Assembly (NCBI RefSeq): GCF_000203815.1
Contig: NW_004457723.1
Coordinates: forward strand, 1,488,001-1,552,000
Reading direction: 5' to 3'
DNA: 64,000 nt
From: Cavenderia fasciculata
Taxonomy: Eukaryota > Evosea > Eumycetozoa > Acytosteliales > Cavenderiaceae
Both the position numbers and the translations under genes were made by a program. This document shows, one piece after another, positions 35,904-48,560 of the stretch (its first letter is position 1; every line of letters starts with the position of its first letter). The notes beneath the pieces are model-generated. The model had not been told where the DNA came from. It saw only the letters and a program-made list of their open reading frames with translations, and searched no databases.

Positions 35904-37680
35904 ATGAGATTCGATGAATTAGCAGATACATCCAATGGAGTAAAGGCTGCCGAAGCCGCTTTCCGTGAAAAGGTTCTTGCTCGTCAAGTACCATGGAATG
36001 CTTTCTTCAACTCTAATGGCATGTCTGAACAAGAGTGTGATCTCATTACAAAGTACGATAAGAAGCCAGAAGCTGAAAAGCGTGAAAAGTTCTTGGCCGT
36101 ATGTTCATCAATGAAAGAAAAGAAGAAAGAAAGCAAATGTGGATAACATACTAATCGTATATCATACACCTCTTATTCATCTACAACCATCTACTATCTA
36201 TCTATCTTATCATTTTATAGAATGGTGAAAAACTTACTCATTTCTTTGTCAACTTTATTCATATGAATGCCAACTATGAAATCATTCAATATTTACTTAC
36301 TTTGATTAATGAAATCATTCATAGTATGTGTTGGATATAGATAAACGTACAATGATCGATAGTGGATATATATACTAATATTTGTTTATTTTTTTCATTC
36401 TTACATAGTCGAACCAAAATCACTTCAATTCTTTGCCAAGTTGAAAAAGGATGATGATCCATCATACCCATACTCTACATTCTTTAGACTTTTGTCACGT
36501 GAAGACAACAACGCCTATATTAACCTCCTCACTGGTGTCATTCTTGGTAACATTATGAGTGCAGGAACTCCACAACAAAAGGATATCGAATATTTGTTCA
36601 ACTGGATTCTCCCATTGCTCCGTAAGAACAATGCTCCAGAAGTTGAAGTTGGTCTCATTGCTCTTCAACCACTCCTCACCAGAGAAGAACACAGAGTTAT
36701 TTTCCATAACTTGCAAGGTCAAGATTTGTAAGTCTTTTAAAAATAATAATAATCCTTAAATAGGTTAACTAATATGTTATTCTCTCTTTCTCTCTATCTT
36801 TAGGTTAATTAATATTTTGGCTCAACAAGTTGCTGCTCCAACTCCAAACCTTACACTTCTTTATGAAACTCTCTATGTATTATGGTTATTCTCTTACAAT
36901 TCATCTGTTGCCACCTCTCTTTCCGGTAAGGGTGTTGTTGGTAAATTGGTTACTATTATCAAACAAATCCAAAAGGATAAGATTGTTAGATTATCAATTG
37001 CTACATTAAAGGTAAAATAGAAAAAAAAAAAAAAAAGAAAAACAAACATATATTAATATTTTTAATTTTATAGAATTTGATGGGCAAGGGTAACAATAAT
37101 GAAGAAATGATTGAATGTGGATTCATTCGTATGTTAAACTTTTTAAGCAACAAGAAATGGGGTGATGAAGATATTGTCACTGATTTGACTGATTTATCAA
37201 CTGGTCTCTCTGAAGATATTGCAATCATGAGGTATGTCAAGTAGATAAAACGCTTGCAACAAAACATTAAACTTATTCCTTTCTTTTCTATTTTCCTTTT
37301 CTATTTTTTTTTTTAGTTCATTTGATAAATATAAAGCTGAAGTATTATCAAATGAATTGGAATGGACACCAGTTCACAAGTCTGAACAATTCTGGAAGGA
37401 CAATGCCTCTAAATTTGAAGAGAATAACTTTAATGTTCTCAAATTCCTCCACCTCATTCTCCAAAAGTCCTCCAACCCACTTCACCTCTCTGTTGCCTGT
37501 CACGATCTTGGTGAATTTGTAATCCATCACCCACGTGGTAAGCACATTGTCGAACAACTCCAAATCAAGCCAGACATTATGTCATTGATGGCCAACACCA
37601 ACGAAGAAGTCAAGAAACATGCTCTCTTTGCTCTCCAAAAGATGATGATCAACAATTGGGAATATTTATCTGCTAAATAA
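35904..37680 (+). CDS. vatH: V-type H+-ATPase V1 subunit H
   Basis: Exons are 35904-36098, 36221-36323, 36409-36727, 36804-37011, 37074-37231 and 37317-37680; 448 residues, family-typical. Conserved blocks: VPWNAFFNSNGMSEQECDLI, HFFVNFIHMNANYEIIQYLL, FFRLLSREDNNAYI, LLYETLYVLWLFSYN, IVRLSIATLKNLM, and the C-terminal ARM repeats DLGEFVIHHPRGKHIVEQL and EVKKHALFALQKMMINNWEYL. Subunit H bridges V1 and V0, couples ATP hydrolysis to proton pumping and silences free V1. In amoebae this enzyme acts on endolysosomes and the contractile vacuole. Confidence 0.97.
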
Positions 37681-37806
37681 GGAATCATAAAAAAAAAAAA
37701 CGACGTTTTAAAAACAAAAACAACATAAAACAATTTAATAATAACTATAAATAAATAAATAAAAACATCTATTAAAAAAAAATAAAACAAAACAAGTTTG
37801 TAGAGG

Positions 37807-39508
37807 TTATCTAGAAACAAAAGATAAATTAATTTTATTTTTTGGTGTTAGAGTTGCTCTTTGATAAATTTCAAATGGTTGATTCAACTTGTCATCAAAA
37901 GTTAAATTAAAATGTTTAATAATTGATCCAATTATAATTTTTGATTCAATCATTGAAAATTTTTGTCCAATACATCTGAAAAGTAAAAGTAATTAGTATA
38001 TATTTATCTATCTATTATCATATTCTATTTTCTATTTACATTCTTGAACCAGAACTAAAAGGAATAAAATTTGAATTTAAAGTTGATTGATTTAAAGTTT
38101 TCCAACGATATGGATTAAATTGGTTGGGAGATGGATAAACTTTTTCATTTCGATGTAGAGCATAGACTGAAATTAAAATTAAACTATCTTTTCTTAGTTT
38201 CCAATCTCCAGGTAATACAGTACCATCATTCATAACAGTTCTACCAATCATTGGTGCAGGTGGGAATAATCTTAATGTTTCTAAAATTACCCATTCCAAT
38301 AAATCATTATCGTTATTATTATTATTATTATTGATTGAATTAAATAAATCATTTTGAATTTCTTGATGAACTGATAACAAATATAATGTAAATGTTAATA
38401 AATTAGCTGATGTTTCATGACCTGCTAAAAGAAATGTCATTATATTTGACATTATCTAAAGAGAGAGAGAGAGAAGAAAAAATAAATTAATTAATAAAAA
38501 GGAAGGACATCTTTTTTCTTATTCTTTCTCTCTCTTACCTCTTGATTATTTAAATTTGAAGGATGATTTAATAAATAATTTAATAAAGTATCTTGATTAT
38601 TATTATTATTATTATTATTTGATTTATCAATTTCATTTTGAATAATTAATTCTAATTGTTTGATTGAAAGATTTAAAGCTTTATCACTTGGTAGAGGAAT
38701 ATAAGAAGATAATCTTCTAATGGGTCTAATCATTTCATCAAGTATAAAATGAAAGTTTGTTGAAGTTGTACCATGATCACTAAACTTTTGACCGATTGAC
38801 AGAATACCAATAATATCAAATGTTAAAGTTGTCATTAATTGATGTATATCTATTGTCATTTTTTGACCTTCTTTTCCTTCTTTTTGTTTTAATGTATGAA
38901 TAGTTTCAAGAGTAAATGATTGCATTGTAGATTCCATTGATCGAACTTTTGTATTTGAGAATGCACAGGCAATAATATCTCTTTGTTTTTGCCATTGCTT
39001 TCCTTCAGTCATTAGAATACTATTCCTAGCCAATCGTATCAAAACACCCGAACTATCAGGTGGTTTCTCATAATCACCAACAGGAGCAGTCAATACACTC
39101 TTACAAATCTCTGCATTCTTTGTAAAGATCATTGCTCTACCAAAAAATGATGAACTATAACTATCTTGATTATAATCTCTAAACCATTTTAATATTGTTC
39201 TTTCACTTGATTGTTCTGAGAATGATGAAGAATAAGAAGAAGATGAAGAAATAGAAGTAGAAGTAGAAGAAGAAGAAGAAGGATAATAATAATTATATAA
39301 ATAGTTTATAAACCAAACTATAAATGATGGTCCATTTGGTACTTTATAATCATTATTTTTACCACCAAATAGAGATGATTTAAAATAAATCTAAAAAGAA
39401 GATAATGAATGTTAAACATAGAGTCAAAGATATTAATCTTCTTCTTCTTCTTTACTAACTTACAAATGTTAACCAAATGATAATACCAAATAATATCTCT
39501 AGAATCAT
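37807..39508 (-). CDS. Cytochrome P450
   Basis: Exons are 39508-39464, 39390-38539, 38455-38040 and 37975-37807 (493 residues). Exon 1 encodes a membrane anchor (MILEILFGIIIWLTF). P450 landmarks in order: GKQWQKQRDIIACAF (C-helix), LLAGHETSANLL (I-helix oxygen-binding motif), ETLR (ExxR), FNPYRW (PERF-like), and the heme loop FSSGSRICIGQKFS completed across the last intron, with the axial Cys near residue 439. An ER-bound monooxygenase needing a reductase; the substrate cannot be told. Two in-frame upstream ATGs (39553, 39562) could add 15-18 residues. The next gene starts only 73 bp away on the other strand. Confidence 0.93.
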
Positions 39509-39581
39509 TGCTTGATTGATGTGATTGGTTGTGAGGTATATAAATAAAATCATTTGATTCATTTTTAAAACCGTTTTCACA
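39509..39581. promoter_or_regulatory. 73-bp divergent promoter between P450 and F-box genes
   Basis: Only 73 bases separate the chosen P450 ATG (39508, minus) from the F-box ATG (39582, plus), and as few as 19 if the upstream P450 ATG is used. It contains no obvious TATA box. The two genes must either share this tiny promoter or use leaders that overlap each other's coding exon. Confidence 0.55.
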
Positions 39582-41279
39582 ATGAGCAACATGTCGATAG
39601 AAAATTGGTTGTAAATTTGGGTATTAGCTTCATTTTATTTAAATTATATAAAGAATCATATATGAGATAGACTAGATAAATGTATTGTATAAGAGATAGA
39701 TAGATATAGATAATGAATATACTAGTTATACTAATATTCATTCTTTAGGTTATTACAATTTAGTCAAATACCATTGATTATACAAAGACAGATTATAGGA
39801 TTATGTTTGGATTATAACTCGTTTAGTACATTATCATTGGTATCAAAGACATGGTTTGAATCTGTCAGTGATAGAGTATCAAATAGTGTTACTATTAGAA
39901 GGTTTACTCCATTACATGGTTACTCGTTAAAAGACTACTATGATCATACAACCAACCCTTTTTGTGTTTTAAAAGGTATTACTTGTTTGGATACTTATCA
40001 TCGTTCAAGACAACCAAGACCATCTATTTTAAATATTCTTGGTGATGAATCTATTAATGGTCAACAACAACAACAACAACAAAATAATTCAAGTTATCAT
40101 TGTATAAATGGTTTTGATTTGTTAAAATTGGATCAAAATAATAATCATACAGATAATATTGATCAATATAAACAATGGATAATTAGATTTTATCAATCTA
40201 TTAGATCATTACATATAGAGATTGATAAGGTACAATATTTGGAACATATGAAATACTTTCAAGAATTGGTACAATTGACCAATATGTATAATATACCAAT
40301 CAACCTACACTCGCTTTCAATATCTGGTATGTCATTGTCAGACCACTCTATTGTGACAACTTACAATCAACTATTTGAACCAATCACGAGAAATTTGGTA
40401 GATTTAGATGTCGAGATTTACGATCAAACCTATCTATCTCAACTCGTTTTATTTCTCCAACGTACACCTACCATTACCAATCTCAACCTTCGAATCAACA
40501 AACCACTAGAGTCTGATCACTTTGGAGAGTTGTTTTCCAATCTACCAGAGGGTATTGTTCACTTTAATTTCTATGGTACTCATCCCAACGCAGTATTCCC
40601 TTTCAATCTATTGTCTCGGTACCGATCATTGTCGGATCTAGGTGTCACCATTACCAATGAAAAGAACAAGAGAGCTCTTTTGGAATCCACCATTGTACGA
40701 AACCATGACAAGAATCGTGGTTGTATCATTACCGACCTATTCAATACTAGTCTGGAATATGACGATGGGTTGGTTCGACAACTTTTAGAAACGGCAAATC
40801 ATGTCACGTCATTTGAAATATCGTTTCCAGTGTCTGTTCCACCCAAGATTCTATTCCATTCCAATATCACGAGTATATGTCTTGGCTTTTATCACGAGTT
40901 TAGTCAGGATCTATTGGAAGGCTTGTCTTGTCAATGTCCCAATCTCAATAGCCTTACGATAATCTTTTACTCGTCCTTTTTTATCAATATCATCCCAACC
41001 GTCACGCACGTTGTCCAAAATAGTCATCGCCTCAGGACACTCATTGTCTATGGTATAGAGTCGCAACCAAGTGTCATTTCTATCGCCCACGAACTCGCTC
41101 AACCATTGTTTGACGCAATTGCAAGCCACCACTACCTCTACGAAATCTATTTCATGATACCCTACTTTTTTGATATCAAAAACTCTCAAGGCAAACTATC
41201 TCAACCTTGTAATAATTTTGAAATGACTTTTAATGATATCCTTGAAGAATGGAGTATTATTAGAAATAATAAATATTAA
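39582..41279 (+). CDS. F-box protein with LRR-like C-terminal region
   Basis: Exons are 39582-39610 and 39749-41279 (519 residues). The short first exon supplies MSNMSIENWL and completes an F-box-like motif with exon 2: LLQFSQIPLIIQRQIIGLCL, then SFSTLSLVSKTWFESV. The rest is a string of hydrophobic strand/helix units in LRR style (NLVDLDVEIYDQTYLSQLV, PTITNLNLRINKPLE, PNLNSLTIIFYSSFF) and one Gln run. This plan is common among the many dictyostelid F-box/LRR proteins. Likely an SCF substrate receptor; the target is unknown. The exon 1 model is inferred from phase and the F-box consensus. Confidence 0.72.
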
Positions 41280-41685
41280 AAATAAAAAAGAAAAAGAAAA
41301 AGAAATAGAACTAGATGGTGTTTGGATTAGAGATAAAAAAAAAACAATATATGTTTTGTATTCGTCAACAAACAAACAACCAAACAAACAACAATTGTAA
41401 TCCTTTATAAATTCAAAAATATTATTTCATTTATTTATTTAATTTCAATTTATTACACGACTTTCAACGAGAACTTTCTAAATTTGATTTCAAGTTTACT
41501 GGTCAAACAACAATCTTTGCATACAAAAGGAAATTTCGATTTTTTTGAAAAACAGTGTTTAAACTGAGCATTAATTTTAGTTTAAAAACAAAACACACAA
41601 AACAAATCAATATCTTTTTTTTTTATTACTATTATCAACATCACACACACAGAAACATAGATATATATATATATAAATATAAATA
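41280..41685. other. Intergenic
   Basis: 406 AT-rich bases: AAAAAG repeats after the F-box gene stop, then CAAACAAAC words, and (AC)n plus (AT)n just before the RNase gene. It is the 3' region of one gene and the promoter of the other. Confidence 0.4.
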
Positions 41686-41758
41686 ATGAAATTTAAATTA
41701 TTAACATTATTTATAGTTGTATTATTACTAGCATCAAATTGTTGTGGTTCTCATCATG

Positions 41759-41815
<57 letters not shown>

Positions 41816-42501
41816 TTTAATCAAATCAAAAAGTTGATAACTAAACTATACGATATTTATTATTCTTATTTTAAGGAAAAGGATCAAAGAGAAAAGCAGA
41901 ACCAGGAGAATTTGATTTCTATTTATTTGTGACACAATGGATTTATTCATATTGTACACAAGGACAAAAATGTTTACCTTCAAAAATTCGTTCAGCATTT
42001 ACTATTCATGGGTTATGGCCCAATAATAACAATGGAACTTATCCATCATTTTGTAAAGGTGCATCGTATTCATCGAGTGCTATTCAAGATATACTCGTTG
42101 AATTGGATCAGGATTGGCCATCACTCTTTGCACTAAATAATAATGATTTTTGGGATCATGAATGGACCAAACATGGCACTTGCTCTGTTGTCGGTCCCAT
42201 CACTGACCAATACGACTACTTTGCTGCTTCCATCAAGACTCTATACAATCATAATATCACTTTGGCTCTTGAAGAGTCCAATATCTATCCAAGCGATACC
42301 CAACCAGTCAACATTCAATCGTTTAGCGATGCCATTCAACATTCTTTCAATGCCAAACCACTCGTCCAATGCTACAAGGAAAATATCTCACAGGTCGCCC
42401 TTTGTATGGACAAGGATTTGAATTTAATTGATTGCCCTCCTGCAAAGGGTTTCACTTGTCAATCTTCTTCTGCTTATTGGCCAAGTACTCTTCATAAATA
42501 A
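41686..42501 (+). CDS. Secreted RNase T2 family ribonuclease
   Basis: Exons are 41686-41758 and 41876-42501 (232 residues). Exon 1 is a signal peptide, MKFKLLTLFIVVLLLASNCCG. Both catalytic sites are present: CAS I FTIHGLWP (His near residue 68) and CAS II HEWTKHGTC (near 119-127). Further marks are VTQWIYSYC and paired Cys for the family's disulfides, with several N-x-S/T sites. The enzyme cleaves RNA via 2',3'-cyclic phosphates, in the lysosome or outside the cell, for nutrient scavenging. The intron begins GGTAAGAAG and then carries a long AAG repeat (about 41761-41815). Confidence 0.96.
41760..41816 (+). repeat. (AAG)n microsatellite inside the RNase T2 intron
   Basis: Almost perfect GAA/AAG repeat of about 18 units starting inside the 5' splice site (GTAAGAAGAAG). 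Length changes would keep the donor but could create competing sites, and translation of an unspliced message would give a Lys or Arg run. Confidence 0.85.
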
Positions 42502-42668
42502 ATTTAAATATATAAATAAATTAAACCAACCAACTACACTTTATTTTAAAAATTCAAGCAGTACTAGAAATTGGATTGGGAAAAAGAGGTAAAAAAAAAA
42601 AAGGACAAACCTAGTTTGTGAGGTGTGGTTTTGATCAAAACCATTCAAACCTTGATAGCAAATAGAGG
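42502..42668. other. Spacer between RNase gene and LTR element
   Basis: Short AT-rich 3' region with an A-run at 42592-42602. No gene. It ends at the 5-bp target-site duplication. Confidence 0.4.
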
Positions 42669-42673
42669 GGGCC

Positions 42674-42985
42674 TGTAATATTGTGTATGGTGTATATAAT
42701 ATCTACTGCTAATAATGACAATGATGATAAACAAGATAACTAGATAACTGACAAGATACAATAAACTAGACTGAACAAGACTCTACACGATAGATATACA
42801 ATTATAACTAGCTACACGAATTGGGGAAACAAGAATGATCCACCAAGCTCGTCGCGACTTCTATTTATTTGTGTTTTTCATATTTTATGTATTTTCGGAA
42901 TGCAGGGTGAACCTTGTTCTCTGACACTCTCGCAGTGACACCAAAGGCATGCAGCGTACCACGCCTTCCTTCATTCCTTCTTATA
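42674..42985 (-). repeat. 3' LTR of the Ty3/gypsy element
   Basis: 312-bp copy, identical by eye to the other LTR. On the plus strand it reads TGTAATATTG...CTTCTTATA. The end of the pol frame runs into it. Confidence 0.93.
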
Positions 42986-45900
42986 TTATTATCTACTTTA
43001 AAGTCCTTCCCCGAAGCTGGAGTATTGGCTAGCGAGGGAGAGTGAGCCTTGGCCGTGATGGATGGGGCAGGAGAAGGTGGTTTAGCAGTGGCGGAAGGAG
43101 AGACTGGTTTTTGGAGAATTCTCCGGAGCAGGATGGATGGTGGCAATGGTTTGGAAAGAACGGGGTTGGGTGTGGCGTCTGGAGCCTCGGTGATGACTGG
43201 AGATTGTGTAGTATTGAATACAGAGGGAACAAGGTTAACCGTGACGTTGGAGTCGGAAGAGTCGACGTGACCATTCGGTGTAGAGTAAAGGTTTAAAGTG
43301 GTGTCGTTTGAAAGTATGTCGGTTGTAGAGTCGTCGGTTGGACTCTTCTTGTTGGTGCTGTTGTGCATCGCATGCTCAGGGTTTAGCTGTTCAAACTCGT
43401 CGAGTATGTGTGTCGGTATTTGATCTCTAGTAGACCAGCGGTTGTTGTAGTTGTCGAGACCGGTCCACTTTACGAGATATTGTGGTTTGTTGTAATGCAA
43501 CCTGAAATCGACAATGGCCTCTATGAGATGTTCCTCGATGAGACCAGAGGTAGGGATGGATACTTGATACGTGGTGTCGCTGAAACGGGATGAGTGGTGG
43601 AACGGTTTCAACAAAGAGGAATGGAAAACAGGGTGGATGGCCATAGTATCGGGCAACTCGAGCTTGTACGCTGACTTCTCATCGTTGTGGTTGGTTATGA
43701 CACTGATAATCTTGAATGGACCTATCCACTTGTTGTACCATTTCCAACTGTGTCGACGCGAGTCGGCGGCAAGAGTGATATTCTTTCTGTTTAGTAGAAC
43801 CATATCACCGACGTTGAGAGACTCTTGAACTTTACCACGGTCATGGTATTCCTTTTGGCTGGATTGGGCTTCGGCGAGACATTGAGTGGCATGTCTCCAA
43901 GACATGATACGGTTATCGATAAAGTCGTTGACGGCTGGTGTGTCAGAGTCGATGTCACTAGAAGAAAGTAAGCGAAGGGGGTTAATAAGCTCAAAACCAT
44001 GAATGAGGTGGGCAGGGGAATGGTTGGAAGAGGAGTGGATGGTGGTATTGTATGTAAAAGCAAGAGTAGGTAACAATTCTACCCAATTGTCCATCTTGTA
44101 GTTGACGTGTGATCTCATCATTTCATTCGTCACCCGATTCATCCTCTCTGACTGCCCGTCAGTTTGAGGGTGAAAGGAGGACGAGAATGATAGTTTGGAA
44201 CCAAGTAGTTTAAATAGAGCTTCCCAAAAGTTGGAAGTAAATTTAGCATCCCTGTCAGATACTATATTCAAAGGCAGACCATAGCGAAGATAGAATTGGT
44301 CGTAGAATAATACGGCGGTATCTTCTGCCGTTGCGTTGACGAAAGTAGGGATGTAGACTACGAATTTAGAGAACTTGTCAACAATTGTCAGTAATGCATT
44401 ATGGCCGGTGCCTCTTGCTGGTGGGAGATCTACCATGAAGTCAAGTGTGACAGTGTGGAAAGGGCGATGTGGGATTGGCAGAGGGTGAAGTTTGCCCAAC
44501 GCACCACTCGTCGGCGACTTGTTGCGCTGGCAAGACTGACAGGCAATCACGTACTCCTTGCAGTCCTCGTAGATACCACGCCAGTAAACCGACTGAGAGA
44601 GGTGCCAATAAGTCTTGTCGACGCCGAGGTGACCAGTATTGTGAGCCGCTTGAATGATATCTTTTCTCAGATCCGGGTCGTTTGGAATGCACAACCTGCG
44701 ATGATCGTTACCTGTGAAATAAACTAATTTGTTTGTAGAAACATGAAAATGGAGACGGCTTTTGCCATTAATAATATCTGAATAAAATAAGTCTGATTTG
44801 TATCCTTTCTTGATACGATCGTTAAAGTGTGGATCAACTATCGGTGATGATATCGCCTCTTTGTAGTCGGGGCGACGCGAGAGAGCATCCGCCACAACAT
44901 TGAGCTTACCAGGCTTATGCTTGAATGTATATCTAAACTCACCTATGAACCGGGCCCAACGACCAACCTTGTCATCGGTACCAACAGCGTCTTCAATTCG
45001 ACTGATAGCAGTGTGATCAGAGAAAAGGATAAAGTCCTTGCCCACAAGGTAATGGCGCCACTTTTTGAATGAGTGGTATACCGCCAAAGCCTCCTTGTCA
45101 CGCGTGGACATACCTCTCTCTGCTTTAGTCATTTTGCGCGATTCAAACGCTACAGGTCTACCATCTTGTTCGAGGACAGCACCGATCCCAAAGTCAGACG
45201 CATCAGTGGTGACGGTGAACGGGCCGTCCATATCTGGAATGAAGAGGGACGTGCACTCACAAAGCAACGACTTGATCTTGCCAAACGCGGCTGACAGCGA
45301 GTCGCTCCATGATAACGTCTTTTTCGTGGTGGCATCGTACAACGGGGCCGCGTGGTCGGCAAAGTGGTCGATAAAATTACGGTAGTAATTACACAACCCG
45401 AGGAAGCTTTGTAGTTCTGTGACGGTAGACGGTGTCGGCCAGTCCTTGACCGCGGCAAGTTTATCTGCAAGGGGACGGATGTACCCAGGAGTGATAAGGT
45501 GACCGAGGAACTCTACCTCCTTCACTAGAAACGATGACTTTGCTTTGTTGGCGAACAATTTGTTAGAACGTAGTCGGTCGAGAACTTGCTTGATGTGTTC
45601 GTAGTGGTCGTTTTCATTCTCTGAGAAGATAAGAATATCGTCGATATAAATAATTACAAAAGTGTCGAGAATGTCAGCGAATGCCGCGTTGATGGCACGA
45701 ACAAAGGCGGACGGAGCATTACGTAGCCCGAAAGGAATGACAGTGTACTCGTAGTGACCAGACGGAGTACTAAATGCTGTTTTGTGGGTATGCTCATCCT
45801 TAATACGAATCTGATTGAAGCCGTCCTTTAGGTCGATCTTTGAAAAGATCTTGGCCTTTGCGATCTTCTCGATCAGTTGGTCGATTCTTGGTAACGGGAA

Positions 45901-48068
45901 ACGGTCGGCCACCGTCTGCTTGTTTAGCGCGCGGAAATCCACGCACATACGGAGAGTGCCGTCCTTCTTTCGAACAAAGAGGACAGCCGAGTTGTACGGG
46001 CTCTTGCTCGGGGCGATCCGACCAGATGCGAGACCCTTCTCGACAGTGGTGAACATGACGTTATTCTCTTCCGATGAGAGGTGATTATTGCGGCGATAGA
46101 CTGGCTTGGCACCATCCACCTCGACGATCTCCATGTCGTGCAAGCGGTGGTCAGCGAGGTAGTTTGGTAAAGCGTCTACCAAAACGTCTTGGTAGTCGGC
46201 GAGGAGTTTGGCGAACCGAGGGTTTGCCGACGAGACGCTGGCGACGTGGGCCAGGCCAGAGTTGGAAGAAGGGGAGGGATACAGTTTGACGATAAAGAAT
46301 TCATCGACATCGTCGTCCACAAAGAGGCGTTGAATGGCCGAGACCGACAATTCGGGAATGACGGATTGGACGACGACATGAATGGGGGGTGGAACGGGTG
46401 GTGCGAGTGGCGACGAGGGGATGATAGGCGAGGTAACAGGTGGTGTGACAGACAAGACAATAGGCGGAATAACAGTTGAAACAATGGGTGGTGAAACAGG
46501 AGAAACAATAGATGGTGCAATAGGTGAAGCGGGTGGAGAGATAGAAGGAGTAACATGTATAGATGGTGCAACAGGTGAAACGGGTGGAGGGATATAAGGA
46601 GTAACATGTGCAGAGGGTGAAGTGGTGGTGTGAACAATAGGGTGGTCAAGTAAGGTAACCGATATAGGGCGAGATCCAGCCTGGGCGCAAGTGACAGGTG
46701 GCACCGGTACAGCGAGGGTGGCGACCGTGGCCGGGTCCTTGAAAGACAAAGTGCCAGCCGTCCAATCGATAGATGGATTGGTGGCCAGCAACCACGGCAT
46801 GCCCAGTATAATCTTGTGTGGTGATTCCAAGATCAGAAAGGGCATGTTGACGCTACGTCCCATTACGCTAATGTCCAACGAGATGGAACCGTTGACATGG
46901 GTGTGGGAGCCATCAGCTAGCATGATGGGAATGAGTGACTTGGAATATGGAATGTTGTAGAGGCCTAAAATAGATGGGGAAATGACATTGACAGCTGCTC
47001 CGCTGTCAATGAGAGAGGGTGAATCAAATAATGAAAAGGATGTATCGACGTACATACATTTTATTGATCGAGAGATCGTCCCAACAAAGGGAGCAGGGGA
47101 CGACACTAGTTTAAATTCGATGGGTTCTTTTTCTTTGACTTACGAGGGCAATCGATTGCAGTGTGCTTGTCAGACGAGCGGCAGAAGAAGCACAGTCGAT
47201 GTGTCTTACAATAATCGTGGATGGCTGGAGTCATGGGGCCAGACAACGAGATGGCCGAGATGTCCATGGGAACGACCGTGGAAGGTGGGGCGACATTCTG
47301 ACCGTAGTGGTGTTGGTCAGAGGCGATGCGGCAACAAACGGAGATGGTGTCGTCAAAGGTTTTTGGGCGGAACTCACCACCGAGCAAATTGAAAATAGAC
47401 CTGACACCAGTCGAGAGACCATGGAGGTACCGGTCGATACGGTCGTCCTCCGACATGGATGGGCAGTTCGAAACTAGTTCTACAAACGTGCTAGTGTACT
47501 CTTGTATGCTGAGTTTATCTTGAGATAATTTCCATAGCTTGGCACGCGCCACATCGGCGGCGTTGACTGGGGAGAATCTGTTCTTGAGAGCCGACTTGAA
47601 CGCATCCCAAGAATTTATGGATGCCTCGACTGAGATGAACCAAGACGAGGCAGGGCCTGTCAAGAAAGATCTGGCGAACGGGATCCTCTCGTCGTTCGGC
47701 GTTTTGTAATAGTTGAACTGGTTTTCGACGGCAGCGATCCATTGGCGCATGGAAGAGGCATCACCGTTGAACGGAGGAGGAGCACCTAATTTGAGACGCT
47801 TACCAGGAACAGGCGCTGGTGCTATAACCGGTGAAGGTGCTGAGGCTTGGGCAACGAGACGGTTAATAACAGCGTGTAGCTCATCGAACTTAGCTTGTTG
47901 TGTTGCACTCATGACCGACTGTAGTGCAACAAACTCCTTTTGGAGTGACTCTTTCTGTTCTGCTGAGAAACCTGACATGACAATGACAACAATAAACAAC
48001 TATATATAAAAAGGAAACGATGATGTGATGAATGAACGAGCAATTGACCGATAGACAAAAGCTACCAA

Positions 48069-48380
48069 TGTAATATTGTGTATGGTGTATATAATATCTA
48101 CTGCTAATAATGACAATGATGATAAACAAGATAACTAGATAACTGACAAGATACAATAAACTAGACTGAACAAGACTCTACACGATAGATATACAATTAT
48201 AACTAGCTACACGAATTGGGGAAACAAGAATGATCCACCAAGCTCGTCGCGACTTCTATTTATTTGTGTTTTTCATATTTTATGTATTTTCGGAATGCAG
48301 GGTGAACCTTGTTCTCTGACACTCTCGCAGTGACACCAAAGGCATGCAGCGTACCACGCCTTCCTTCATTCCTTCTTATA
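48069..48380 (-). repeat. 5' LTR of the Ty3/gypsy element
   Basis: 312-bp copy. On the element's strand it is followed at once by TTGGTAGC, a plausible primer-binding start complementary to a tRNA 3' end. Confidence 0.93.
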
Positions 48381-48420
48381 GGGCCCAAAAAAAAAAATCC
48401 TAACAAAGGATGATAAGGCC

Positions 48421-48426
48421 AAAAAA
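48421..48426 (-). terminator. RNA polymerase III terminator of tRNA-Glu
   Basis: A run of six T on the tRNA strand, a few bases past the discriminator base; the classic pol III stop. Confidence 0.75.
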
Positions 48427-48430
48427 GTAT

Positions 48431-48502
48431 CTCCCTTGCCGGGAATCGAACCCGGGGTGTCAGTGTGAAAGACTAAAGTGTTACCGACTACACCACAAAG
48501 GA
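48431..48502 (-). tRNA. tRNA-Glu (anticodon UUC)
   Basis: A full cloverleaf on the minus strand, no intron. Acceptor TCCTTTG pairs with CAAGGGA (one G-T pair); D arm GTGT/ACAC around AGTCGGTA; anticodon stem TTAGT/ACTGA with loop CTTTCAC (anticodon TTC); T arm CCGGG-TTCGATT-CCCGG with a perfect B box; discriminator G. It is flanked on both sides by retroelements: an LTR element 50 bp past its 3' end and a LINE about 59 bp before its 5' end. Confidence 0.97.
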
Positions 48503-48560
48503 ATTGACTTGTTGTGTTTTTTGGTCACCTTTGGCCCGATTTATCGGGCATGTTATGAAA
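48503..48560. promoter_or_regulatory. tRNA 5' flank with 16-bp palindrome
   Basis: Contains TTTTTTGGTCACCTTTGGCC followed by the perfect palindrome GCCCGATTTATCGGGC and GCATGTTATGA. An inverted, slightly diverged copy of the whole stretch lies at 51309-51356. The last part, GGCATGTTATGA, recurs after the LINE's A-tail and is the likely target-site duplication. Confidence 0.6.

Larger units (their letters stand above)
42674..48380 (-). mobile_element. Chromodomain Ty3/gypsy LTR retrotransposon (Skipper-like), appears whole
   Basis: Minus-strand element of 5.7 kb with direct 312-bp LTRs at 42674-42985 and 48069-48380 that look identical by eye. A 5-bp GGGCC duplication flanks it (42669-42673 and 48381-48385). 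Parts in order: gag-like ORF with a zinc-knuckle-like CFFC...H...C near its end (47999-47106), then one long pol frame (47106-42865) with protease, reverse transcriptase (YIDDIL), RNase H, zinc-binding integrase and a C-terminal chromodomain (YLVKWTG). Pol lacks a clear start of its own at the junction, so it is presumably made by the read-through or frameshift usual in the family. The element looks whole with no obvious break, hence a recent insertion. Its end lies 50 bp beyond a tRNA-Glu gene. Confidence 0.95.

Noticed and set aside
41744-41932. ORF with a long Arg run
   Set aside because: It is the AAG microsatellite in the RNase T2 intron read in another frame.
46176-47742. Several short ORFs on both strands inside the Ty3/gypsy element
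   Set aside because: Shadows of gag and pol in other frames.
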